NCBI RefSeq assembly: GCF_042649045.1
Contig: NZ_JBHSEF010000022.1
Coordinates: 1 to 64,000 of the forward strand
Direction: 5' to 3'
From: Chryseomicrobium palamuruense
GTDB lineage: Bacteria > Bacillota > Bacilli > Bacillales_A > Planococcaceae
Length of the DNA: 64,000 nucleotides
Part shown: in pieces, positions 7,723 to 15,404 of the stretch
How positions within the stretch are numbered: position 1 is the stretch's first letter
Layout of the letters: each line of letters begins with the position of its first letter
Program-made: the position numbers and the translations under genes
Notes under the pieces: model-generated
Seen by the model: the letters and a program-made list of their open reading frames with translations, nothing else
What the model was told of the DNA's origin: nothing
Database searches by the model: none

Positions 7723-9066
7723 ATGAACTCTGTAACGACTTCTCTGCTCCCGTTTTATCGCTATGCAATGGACCAAGTTGGTGTGGGAATTCACGCCATC
7801 GACCGGTACGGGAAAACCATTCTTTATAATGATCAGATGCGAGAAATTGAAGGGCTTGACTCGACTGATGTAGCCGACCGCTCGATTCTCGAGATGTTCC
7901 AATTCGACAAACAAGAAAGCACGCTCCTACATGTCGTTTCTACAGGAAAAGCTGTGACGAAAGTGAAGCAGACCTACTGGAACAAAAATGGTCGAGAAAT
8001 TACGACAATCAATGATACATATCCGGTAGTTGAAAATGGAGAATTAATTGGAGCTATTGAGTTTGCTAGAGATATCACGACTCTCGAGCGACTTGTCTAT
8101 CAGCCACTTCGACGGTATAACGAACCAATCACTCTTACTTCATTGACTGCTGTGTCCAGTACCATGAGAACGGTTATTGAAAAAGCAAGAAGCGCCGCTC
8201 AAGTCCGTATGCCTCTTCTCTTGATTGGTGAAGCAGGAACCGGCAAAGACCTGATTGCAGAAGGGATACATCACCAACTACACCCGGAAAATCAGCAGTA
8301 TATCAGTCTGTTTTGTCACAGTTCAGATCCCCTCCTTGTCAATAAATTTAAAGATGAATTAAAACATGTGTCTAACTCCACTATATTTTGTGAACGCATC
8401 GATTTATTATCGCTTGATTTGCAAAAAGAATTGCTTGGTATCCTTCAAATGACGACTGGGAAAAATAATTTATTTATCGCGAGTGTGGGAAGTGACCCTA
8501 TCGACCTCGTTGCAGACCGATTACTCAGCCGAGATCTGTATTACTACTTTGCCAGTATGACGATTACCGTCCCTCCGCTCCGCACGCGAAAGGAAGACAT
8601 TGAACCATTCATTCTTGACTATTTCAGAAGGTTAGAAGATCGACATGGTCAAGGAAGGATTGAAGTCACTCGCGATGTGATGGACCAGCTTCAAACGTAT
8701 GATTGGCCCGGAAATTTAAAAGAACTTGAACTGCTACTTGATGAAATGGCAGCCATGCTACCTGCTGAATCCACTGTGACACCTGATATGCTTCCACTAC
8801 ATTTTCGCTATAAATTAACTGTGCAGCAAGAGACAGAAGTATCCGCTGAAGATTTTATCTTAACGAATGAGCGAGAATTGTTACCGCTCGACCAGTATTT
8901 GAGACAAGCCGAAACTTATTATCTGCAGAAAGCCATCGAAAAATACGACGGCAATATCACAAAAGCCGCAGAAGCGCTCGGCATGAGCCGACAGAATCTC
9001 CAATACCGATTACGCAAGTTGCGAAAGTCACTTGCTGAAAATGACAAAAACCAGGGACCTCATTAA
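7723..9066 (+). CDS. RocR-like PAS/AAA+/Fis-HTH transcriptional regulator with degenerate AAA+ core
   Basis: About 447 residues. A PAS-like sensor covers residues 10-115, then an AAA+ module about 140-385, then a Fis-type HTH (GNITKAAEALGMSRQNLQYRL) at the C-terminus. Walker A (GEAGTGKD) is intact. The GAFTGA loop that contacts sigma-54 is absent, the Walker B region reads STIFCERI instead of the usual TLFLDEI, and the arginine-finger segment reads RDLYYYF instead of FREDLYYRL. It therefore probably cannot activate sigma-54 polymerase and may work like TyrR, with sigma-70-type promoters. The divergent position beside rocA suggests control of arginine/ornithine catabolism. ATG 7723 is chosen because AGGAAG lies eight bases upstream; an in-frame GTG at 7714 overlaps that site. 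Confidence 0.85.
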   Translation: MNSVTTSLLPFYRYAMDQVGVGIHAIDRYGKTILYNDQMREIEGLDSTDVADRSILEMFQFDKQESTLLHVVSTGKAVTKVKQTYWNKNGREITTINDTYPVVENGELIGAIEFARDITTLERLVYQPLRRYNEPITLTSLTAVSSTMRTVIEKARSAAQVRMPLLLIGEAGTGKDLIAEGIHHQLHPENQQYISLFCHSSDPLLVNKFKDELKHVSNSTIFCERIDLLSLDLQKELLGILQMTTGKNNLFIASVGSDPIDLVADRLLSRDLYYYFASMTITVPPLRTRKEDIEPFILDYFRRLEDRHGQGRIEVTRDVMDQLQTYDWPGNLKELELLLDEMAAMLPAESTVTPDMLPLHFRYKLTVQQETEVSAEDFILTNERELLPLDQYLRQAETYYLQKAIEKYDGNITKAAEALGMSRQNLQYRLRKLRKSLAENDKNQGPH

Positions 9067-9086
9067 GAGATCACCTGGTTTTATTT
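9048..9086 (+). terminator. Terminator after the RocR-like regulator gene
   Basis: AAACCAGG and CCTGGTTT pair around an 18-base loop, followed by TATTT. It spans the stop codon and the end of the convergent S1-domain gene. Confidence 0.55.
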
Positions 9087-9452
9087 GAGTGATTTTTTTA
9101 TCCAACCTTCTAACCGGTTCTTCAGCGCATCAAAGCCACCTGCATCTTGCTCATCAATACGTTCTTGTAAAGGCACGCGCCCCCGTTCATCACGTTTATG
9201 ATGAAACGGGCGGTCTTGCATTGCACGAAGAGAAAGACTGATTTTCCCTTCCCTCTCATCTATTTCAAGTACTTTCACTTTGACTGCTTGTCCCACTTGT
9301 AAAAAATCGCTTACATCTCGAACGTAGCCATACGTAATTTCAGATATGTGGATGAGTCCTTGCGTGTCATCTGATAAACTTACGAATGCGCCGTATGGTT
9401 GAATACCTGTGACAATACCCGTTACAACATCTCCTACTTTGTAATTTTTCAT
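9081..9452 (-). CDS. yugI: S1 RNA-binding domain protein (YugI / general stress protein 13 type)
   Basis: A 123-residue protein. Residues 1-75 form a single S1 domain with the typical GDVVTGIVTGIQPYGAFVSL opening, GLIHISEI and GQAVKVKVLEIDEREGKISLSLR. The tail is short, basic and low in complexity. YugI-type proteins associate with ribosomes or RNA. The gene stands alone, convergent with the regulator gene. Its molecular function beyond RNA binding is not established. Confidence 0.88.
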   Translation of the reverse strand: MKNYKVGDVVTGIVTGIQPYGAFVSLSDDTQGLIHISEITYGYVRDVSDFLQVGQAVKVKVLEIDEREGKISLSLRAMQDRPFHHKRDERGRVPLQERIDEQDAGGFDALKNRLEGWIKKSLK

Positions 9453-9530
9453 AAGGATTGCTCCATTCTATTGTGAAAGAAATCGCCTGTAAGGCCACTT
9501 CCAGTATAGCATAAAATGAAGCCACATTCA

Positions 9531-11105
9531 TTACTGGGTAGGCATGAACGGTATTTTCCAGCCATCATCTGTTTTGATGAGTTGGAAGGTGCGAATTCCT
9601 TCCTTTGCATCATGTCTTCCCTCTTCAGTCAACTGGATTTGAACAAGACCGGTATGCATATCGTACTCGTTGATACCATGATCAACAAACGAAAGTCTTT
9701 CCGCAAACTGATCGAATGGAAGGTCAGGACCTAGTGGTGCATCTTTGTATTCTTCCCAAGGTATCTGCATAAAGCGATCATCATCGATGTACATTTCATA
9801 GCGAAGTTCGATTTTACCAAGCTGCCCGTAATAATAATAGAGGCCTACGATTTCTTCGGGTGTCAATCCAGCGTATTTATCAGATGAATCCATCATCGCA
9901 AGCGTTTTGAAATGCTCGTGAATTTTTTGCATGAATGCATCATCCACTACGACAGGGTTAGACTCTTCACCAGGAACTCCGTAAAATCCATTATCTAAAT
10001 TATCGAGGTGCGCAATGGCATCTTCGTAATCGAAATGCTCCCATAAGTCTGACTTCGTCCAGTTCGTGTTTTCCATTTGTTCTACGATTGGCCTGAAGAT
10101 GAGCGCAGACAACGTGTATTCCGGTTGTTCTGCGTAGCGCTTCCACACCTCACGGAACTGTTGCTTCACTACCCCATTTTCAAACACTTCTCCTCGTTGC
10201 TCCTCGAGATTCTGACTCATGGTTCCTTTCGCGCTAAGGAAGAGAAGTGTTGCGAGTTCATGTTTTTCTTCATACATCGCGATTTCATCCGTTGCGTAAG
10301 CCGCTTCCATAGGAATAAATAATTCAGGTAAGGTAACGAGTTCTGGAATGATGTCTCCTCCGTACATTATCGGTCCTGCCTCGTAAAAATCAAGGATCGG
10401 GGCGAACATCGGGTCTAGCACTTCGTCGAGTAACTCACGGTCTGCGTCGTTGCTTCGCTTATAAATCATGCCATCCTCTGATTTTGCTCGGGCGTACTCC
10501 TGATAGCGCCAACTATACTGTTGAAGAACAGATTGAGACATCTGCAGATCCAGTGGGAGTTGTTCAAATTCATTTACCTTTTGTTGAACTAACTCTCTTG
10601 GGGTGTACAGTTCTTCTTGAATACGGTGCATAATATAGGCTACAAATTCATTTTCCGACCGACCGTTCGCCTCCTCCCAGTTCCCTGTCATATATCTAGA
10701 ATACGTCTGTTTGGCTAGACTGACAGATGGCATCGAAAAATACTGTTCACGAGTTAGGCCACTTTTTTGAAATTGTTCGTTCTCGAGTCGTTCGAATTGT
10801 TGCTTCAACATCGAGGTAAACATTTTGTAATCAAAATCCGGATCTGCTGGTTCTATAGTTTCCTGTTCTTGAGTAGAGGTCGTCGTGTTATCAGGCAGCA
10901 TGGAAGATCCTAAACCAAACAAGATGACAATGGAAGCAGCCGATAGAAGAGGAATATGCCATGCACGACGTTTACTTGGTTTTTTTGCAGTTTCCACTTT
11001 AGGTTGAAGTTCCTTCAATACGTGAGCAGAGTCCGTTCTATGTTCTAACCGGTCATAGGCACTTTTTAAGTTTTGAAGCCGCTTTTCAAAATCTTGCTCA
11101 TTCAT
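9531..11105 (-). CDS. Large membrane-anchored partner of an ECF sigma factor (putative anti-sigma factor)
   Basis: About 524 residues. An N-terminal cytoplasmic segment of about 50 residues (NEQDFEKRLQNLKSAYDRLE) precedes one transmembrane helix near residues 52-72 (IPLLSAASIVILFGLGSS). The large remainder, about 450 residues, is acidic, hydrophilic and probably outside the cell. The ATG overlaps the sigma gene's stop by eight bases (ATGAATGA), which indicates translational coupling. Topology and context make this the anti-sigma factor, with the extracytoplasmic part as the sensor. I see no zinc-binding HxxxCxxC motif. The extracytoplasmic fold is not recognised. A longer ORF start at 11156 lies inside the sigma gene and is rejected. 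Confidence 0.7.
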   Translation of the reverse strand: MNEQDFEKRLQNLKSAYDRLEHRTDSAHVLKELQPKVETAKKPSKRRAWHIPLLSAASIVILFGLGSSMLPDNTTTSTQEQETIEPADPDFDYKMFTSMLKQQFERLENEQFQKSGLTREQYFSMPSVSLAKQTYSRYMTGNWEEANGRSENEFVAYIMHRIQEELYTPRELVQQKVNEFEQLPLDLQMSQSVLQQYSWRYQEYARAKSEDGMIYKRSNDADRELLDEVLDPMFAPILDFYEAGPIMYGGDIIPELVTLPELFIPMEAAYATDEIAMYEEKHELATLLFLSAKGTMSQNLEEQRGEVFENGVVKQQFREVWKRYAEQPEYTLSALIFRPIVEQMENTNWTKSDLWEHFDYEDAIAHLDNLDNGFYGVPGEESNPVVVDDAFMQKIHEHFKTLAMMDSSDKYAGLTPEEIVGLYYYYGQLGKIELRYEMYIDDDRFMQIPWEEYKDAPLGPDLPFDQFAERLSFVDHGINEYDMHTGLVQIQLTEEGRHDAKEGIRTFQLIKTDDGWKIPFMPTQ

Positions 11106-11643
11106 AGTGCGTTGCCTCCTGTTCTTCATATGCCGTTCGAAGTAAATCTTTAGCACGATGAATACGTATTTTCACCGTCGCGAGTGTCACACTTAATATA
11201 TCTGCAATCTCCGTATAACTGCATTCTTGAAAATAATAGAGGACGAGTGGAACTCTATATTTCTCATCCAGTCGTTGGATCATCCTATGTAATTCTTGGT
11301 CTTCTTCTAAATCAAGGACGGTTGCCTCAGCCCCTATATTTGGGAGCATCCCTTGTTCACCGAACCTTTTTTCTTTTATCGTGAACTGCGTTTCTTTTCG
11401 ATAATGATCTCTTGTTGTATTTAACGTGACTTTGTAGAGCCATGTAGTGAAACGGTCTTGTTTAAATTGATGCAAGAACCGATACAACCGGATAAATACT
11501 TCTTGAGAAATATCTGGGACATCTTGCCAGCTAGCACCACATTGATATGCAAAGCGTTCGACAGTCCCTCGATGTGTATAAATGAGCTGTTCATAAGCAA
11601 TGAGATCACCTTTTTGAGCAGCCTGAATTAATTCTATCGTCAC
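11098..11643 (-). CDS. ECF (sigma-70 family, group 4) RNA polymerase sigma factor
   Basis: A 181-residue protein starting with GTG behind AGGGGGG. Region 2 covers residues about 10-75 (VPDISQEVFIRLYRFLHQF, then KQDRFTTWLYKVTLNTTRDHYRKE). Region 4 covers about 120-170 (LDEKYRVPLVLYYFQECSYTEIADILSVTLATVKIRIHRAKDLL). These are the two domains of an ECF sigma. The downstream overlapping membrane protein is its likely regulator. An ECF-type promoter upstream suggests autoregulation. The signal and regulon cannot be read from the sequence. Confidence 0.93.
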   Translation of the reverse strand: MTIELIQAAQKGDLIAYEQLIYTHRGTVERFAYQCGASWQDVPDISQEVFIRLYRFLHQFKQDRFTTWLYKVTLNTTRDHYRKETQFTIKEKRFGEQGMLPNIGAEATVLDLEEDQELHRMIQRLDEKYRVPLVLYYFQECSYTEIADILSVTLATVKIRIHRAKDLLRTAYEEQEATHYE

Positions 11644-11668
11644 GATTGTCCCCCCTAGCTAGTCATGA

Positions 11669-11695
11669 AACGAACGATGTTTAGTGTTTGTTACA
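11669..11695 (-). promoter_or_regulatory. Candidate autoregulatory ECF promoter
   Basis: On the minus strand TGTAAC (11695-11690) is followed after 17 bases by CGTT (11672-11669). This resembles the AAC / CGT pattern of Bacillus ECF promoters. It lies 26 bases before the GTG of the sigma gene. The match is by eye. Confidence 0.5.
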
Positions 11696-11761
11696 CCACT
11701 TTCTTTATTTTTTTTAGAAATTCAGATACAATAAGGCAATTAGTTTTGAAGGTGGTTACTT

Positions 11762-13096
11762 ATGAAACGTGATTCATTTAGTTCTAAAATTGGATTTATT
11801 TTAGCGGCGGCCGGTTCCGCAATTGGACTCGGTGCGATATGGAAGTTCCCCTATATGGCAGGAACCAATGGCGGTGGTGTGTTTGTCCTTTTATTTATTA
11901 TTGCTACCCTGCTCATCGGTCTACCTATTCTTCTCGCTGAGTTTATTATTGGCAGACGCGGTCAGGCAGATGCTGTGACAAGCTTCGAAAAACTCGCTCC
12001 CAACAGTGCTTGGTCTTGGATAGGCCGTGCAGGATTTGTATTCTCATTTGCTATTTTATCTTTTTATTCCGTCGTTGGCGGGTGGATTTTATCTTATTTA
12101 TGGATTTCTTTAGGAAATCTTCTTCAAACAGGCGCGATTGATTACGAAGCGATGTTTGCTTCGATGATTGCAAACCCTTGGCAAGCAATTGGGGCTCAGG
12201 CGATTTTTATGATTCTGACGATTTGGATTGTTTCTGGAGGAATCAAAGGAGGGATCGAACGTGCATCGACATGGATGATGCCTGCTTTATTCGTCTTTTT
12301 CATCGTGTTGGCTGTACGTTCTCTCACTCTTGAAGGAGCTATGGAAGGGGTCCGCTTCTTACTAGTGCCAGACTGGGGTGCACTGAATTGGGAAACAGCG
12401 CTCATGGCACTTGGACAAGCGTTCTTCTCTCTCAGTGTCGGGGTATCCGGTATGATCACGTATGCATCTTATCTCTCTAAAGAGATTAAACTGCCTCAAT
12501 CTGCTTTTAGCGTTGCCGGAATGAATATTTTTATTTCTTTACTGGCAGGACTGGTTATTTTCCCTGCTGTATTCGCATTAGGATATTCTCCAGATGAAGG
12601 TCCTGGGCTGGTATTTATTATCTTACCAGCGGTTTTTGGAGAATTGGCATTCGGTTCATTATTCATGGTTCTCTTTTTCATCTTACTGTTGTTTGCTACG
12701 TTGACTTCGTCGATTAACATGTTAGAAATCACAGTTTCTATTGGTATTAAATCGAAATATGACCGACGTCGCCGTGCTTCCATCATCTTAGGAGCTTTTA
12801 TCTTTGTCTTCGGAATTCCAAGCGCACTTTCCTTTGGAGTATTATCTGATTGGACAGTCGCGGGTCGGACATTCTTTGATACAACAGATTTCTTAGTGAA
12901 TAATTTTGGATTACCTCTTGGGGCTCTGTTTATCTCGTTATTTGCAGGATTTGTTTTACCTAAAACTGCGACACAAGACGAACTGCAATTATCTAATGCA
13001 CCTTATCAACTTTGGTTAGGACTCGTGCGATATGCCGCCCCACTCGTGATCGTCATCATACTTGTTCAAAAGATTTTTGAAATGATCACGACTTAA
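11762..13096 (+). CDS. Sodium-dependent neurotransmitter:sodium symporter family transporter
   Basis: A 444-residue polytopic protein, consistent with 11 membrane helices. Its N-terminal SSKIGFILAAAGSAIGLGAIWKFPY contains the unwound TM1 sodium/substrate site typical of bacterial SNF (LeuT-fold) transporters, and NGGGVFVLLF follows. It probably imports an amino acid with Na+. YocR/YhdH are the B. subtilis relatives, and the substrate is unknown. It is transcribed alone from a region shared with the divergent sigma operon. It shows no truncation. Confidence 0.9.
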   Translation: MKRDSFSSKIGFILAAAGSAIGLGAIWKFPYMAGTNGGGVFVLLFIIATLLIGLPILLAEFIIGRRGQADAVTSFEKLAPNSAWSWIGRAGFVFSFAILSFYSVVGGWILSYLWISLGNLLQTGAIDYEAMFASMIANPWQAIGAQAIFMILTIWIVSGGIKGGIERASTWMMPALFVFFIVLAVRSLTLEGAMEGVRFLLVPDWGALNWETALMALGQAFFSLSVGVSGMITYASYLSKEIKLPQSAFSVAGMNIFISLLAGLVIFPAVFALGYSPDEGPGLVFIILPAVFGELAFGSLFMVLFFILLLFATLTSSINMLEITVSIGIKSKYDRRRRASIILGAFIFVFGIPSALSFGVLSDWTVAGRTFFDTTDFLVNNFGLPLGALFISLFAGFVLPKTATQDELQLSNAPYQLWLGLVRYAAPLVIVIILVQKIFEMITT

Positions 13097-13173
13097 GTGT
13101 TCTTTTTTTGTCACGAATCCCACCGAATGCCTACTTACTGCTATGTTAAGATAGGAAGTAACTAGGAAAGGAT

Positions 13174-13395
13174 GTGGCTAACCTGAACTTAGAATTAGCT
13201 AATCAGTTAAAAGCATTACGTCAAGAACGAAACATCTCCCTTGAAGACCTCTCCTTAAAAGTACGTATTGGCGTAGCCAAATTGGAAGCTTATGAAAGAG
13301 GCGCCGAAAAGCCCTCTGTTCAGACGTTATTAAAGTTATCCAATGCGTTAGAAGTTCCTGCATCGAACTTACTAGATGGATTACCAACAGCATAA
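13174..13395 (+). CDS. Small Cro/CI-type helix-turn-helix protein
   Basis: A 73-residue protein that is almost entirely one HTH domain: NQLKALRQERNISLEDLSLKVRIGVAKLEAYERGAEKPSVQTLLKLSNAL. It starts at GTG with AGGAAAGG upstream. An ATG two bases earlier is in another frame and ends quickly. Stand-alone proteins of this size are common in Bacillales. There is no adjacent toxin or phage gene, so the target is unknown. Confidence 0.8.
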   Translation: MANLNLELANQLKALRQERNISLEDLSLKVRIGVAKLEAYERGAEKPSVQTLLKLSNALEVPASNLLDGLPTA

Positions 13396-13434
13396 AAAAA
13401 TCCTTGCGGAATCGTTTTTCGCAAGGATTTTTTA
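13394..13434. terminator. Bidirectional terminator between HTH and DUF1871 genes
   Basis: A 13-bp perfect repeat (AAAAATCCTTGCG / CGCAAGGATTTTT) with T tracts on both sides serves the two convergent small genes. Confidence 0.88.
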
Positions 13435-13692
13435 TAGACTGCAAGTAACAGTCAATTTAATAGCAATTAATTTATAAGCCACTTCCATACACTTTTCCAA
13501 AGGGATCCATTCCTCAAAAGAATGTTCATAAACAAGTTGGATGTGATGGGCAATATCAGACGGATGTGTGGCTCCCTGAAGGAATGCTACGACATCGGCA
13601 GCTTCTGCTTCGTAATGCTTACTTCCGATTTGGAACGGATCCCATTCTTCTAAAATCCGAACCGCTTGTTTATTCATTTCAACTGGATGCAT
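13432..13692 (-). CDS. yugE: DUF1871 family protein (YugE-like)
   Basis: An 86-residue acidic cytosolic protein with the AVRILEEWDPFQIG opening and central EAADVVAFLQG pattern of the YugE/DUF1871 family. No catalytic motif is seen and the function is unknown. In B. subtilis yugE is adjacent to patB, as here, which supports the assignment. It is divergent from the PatB-type gene. Confidence 0.75.
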   Translation of the reverse strand: MHPVEMNKQAVRILEEWDPFQIGSKHYEAEAADVVAFLQGATHPSDIAHHIQLVYEHSFEEWIPLEKCMEVAYKLIAIKLTVTCSL

Positions 13693-13766
13693 GTTCTCAC
13701 CTTATTTTCCATTCATTCTTGATATATAATAGCATAGAGTACTAGAAATGGAAGGAGTTTTGTTCG

Positions 13767-14948
13767 ATGTATGATTTTACAACTGTACATAATCGCAGAA
13801 ATACCTCTTCAGTGAAGTGGGATATGCTTGCTGAAATCTACCAAATTGAGGTCAAAGATGATATCCTCCCGATGTGGGTCGCAGATATGGACTTTCCTAT
13901 TGCCCCAAACATTGCAGATGCTTTAATTGAACGTATTCAAGATGGTGTATTCGGCTATTCCTTCCCAAGTAAAGGTTTGGGTGAATCCATTGTCAAGTGG
14001 GTCAAAGAGACACATCATACGACTATTTCAGCAGATTGGCTTCTCTACGAATCCGGTGTAATTCCGGCAGTGGCACTCTCCCTTGCGACGTTCACCGAGC
14101 CAGGTGATAAGGTATTGATACAGGGGCCTGTGTATCCTCCGTTTCGGAACACTCCAGAGAATTTAAATCGTGTAGTGGTAAATTTCTCGCTCGATGAAAA
14201 GGATGGTCAATATTCCATTAACTTTGACAAATTTGAGGAAGCTTTATCACAAGACATTCAAGCGTTTATTTTCTGTAATCCACATAACCCCGGCGGGAAA
14301 GTGTGGTCAAAAGAAGACGTTAAACAAATCACAGACCTCTGTCACAAATACGGTGTCCTCCTTATTTCTGATGAGATCCATGCAGACTTGGTTTTCACAC
14401 CACACACGCATACAACGGCACTTTCTGTAGCTGAACATACGGATCATATTATTACGTGTATGGCACCTACAAAAACGTTTAATTTAGCCGGATTACAGGC
14501 AGCGTATTTAATTGTTACGAATGAAGAAAAACGTCTTAAACTAAAAAACCAAATGATGCGCTCTGCAAATATGGGCCTGACTGTTCTAGGCGCAACGGCT
14601 ATGCAAGCAGCTTATGAGACCGGCAAACCATGGCTTAAAGAGTTGCTCGACACGTTAAAAGAAAATATTGTATATGTGAAAGATGAAATTGAAACCCATG
14701 TCCCGAACGTCCGAGTGACCGAACCAAATGGGACGTATTTGATTTGGATCGATTACCGAAAGCTCGGCGTGTCAGAAGAAGTGATGATGAAGACGTTGCT
14801 TGAAGAAGGCAAGCTGGCACTTGAGCCAGGCACCAAATATGGACCTGAAGGAGAAGGGTTTGTTCGCATGAATATCGCCTGCCCTCTTGATACAGTTAAG
14901 GATGGCGTTCAACGCTTTATTACAGCTGTCAATAAGCTCAGTATATAG
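13767..14948 (+). CDS. patB: PatB/MalY family C-S lyase (cystathionine beta-lyase-like aminotransferase)
   Basis: A 393-residue class I/II PLP enzyme. Its DILPMWVADMDFPIAP opening is diagnostic of MalY/PatB. YESGVIPAVALSL and FCNPHNPGGKVW follow, and the PLP lysine is in APTKTFNLAGLQ near residue 235. It cleaves C-S bonds of cystathionine or related thiols. AAGGAG precedes the ATG, and a TATAAT-type -10 is visible about 40 bases upstream. It is flanked by yugE as in B. subtilis. No S-box or T-box leader is present. Confidence 0.9.
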   Translation: MYDFTTVHNRRNTSSVKWDMLAEIYQIEVKDDILPMWVADMDFPIAPNIADALIERIQDGVFGYSFPSKGLGESIVKWVKETHHTTISADWLLYESGVIPAVALSLATFTEPGDKVLIQGPVYPPFRNTPENLNRVVVNFSLDEKDGQYSINFDKFEEALSQDIQAFIFCNPHNPGGKVWSKEDVKQITDLCHKYGVLLISDEIHADLVFTPHTHTTALSVAEHTDHIITCMAPTKTFNLAGLQAAYLIVTNEEKRLKLKNQMMRSANMGLTVLGATAMQAAYETGKPWLKELLDTLKENIVYVKDEIETHVPNVRVTEPNGTYLIWIDYRKLGVSEEVMMKTLLEEGKLALEPGTKYGPEGEGFVRMNIACPLDTVKDGVQRFITAVNKLSI

Positions 14949-15020
14949 GTATCTTGGCAATGAAAGTGCCCGAACTTCCTACAGATGATATTTTTGATTC
15001 ATACCGGGCACACAAAATAT

Positions 15021-15053
15021 AAAGCACGATCAGTTCTCCTGATCGTGCTTTTC
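15021..15053. terminator. Bidirectional terminator after patB
   Basis: A perfect 12-bp repeat (AAGCACGATCAG / CTGATCGTGCTT) with a five-base loop. On the minus strand its first arm is the C-terminal coding sequence of the small membrane protein gene. Confidence 0.85.
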
Positions 15054-15233
15054 TTGTGCCTTCAGACGCTCCTCGAGCTTGCGAGCCTCTTCCGCTTCTA
15101 TCGCCGAACGCTTCAATAAATACTTAATTACTAATAATGCTAAAATTAGAACAGCAATCAGTTTGAGGACGACGGGAATATATTCTGTTTTATCTTCTGG
15201 AAAGTAAAGGTAAAAAAACAATAAATGGAACAC
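15030..15233 (-). CDS. Small single-pass membrane protein with charged tail, unknown function
   Basis: A 67-residue ORF. One hydrophobic helix (VVLKLIAVLILALLVIKYLL) spans about residues 20-40, followed by a highly charged segment with coiled-coil character (EAEEARKLEERLKAQEKHDQEN). It starts at GTG with a weak upstream site. The last six codons (KHDQEN) lie in the terminator stem. I do not recognise the family. Membrane topology and the terminator make a real gene plausible. Confidence 0.55.
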   Translation of the reverse strand: MFHLLFFYLYFPEDKTEYIPVVLKLIAVLILALLVIKYLLKRSAIEAEEARKLEERLKAQEKHDQEN

Positions 15234-15350
15234 GGAGTCATCTTCTTTCTATATCATGATGGTTCACCCTCATCTTAACACAATTGAAGGAAAAGAAAAA
15301 AGATGAGCACATCCCTTTTTTCGAGTTACGAAATGTTTTATAATAAAAGA

Positions 15351-15394
15351 AGATAAGTTGCATAATAGAAGTAGATGAGTTGCATAGAAGAAAG
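15351..15394 (+). repeat. Tandem 22-bp direct repeat in front of the MFS gene
   Basis: Two adjacent 22-base copies, beginning AGATAAGTTGCATA and AGATGAGTTGCATA, match at 13 of the first 14 positions. They end ten bases before the MFS start codon. They could be an operator pair or a simple duplication. Confidence 0.55.
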
Positions 15395-15404
15395 AAGGGA
15401 TACC

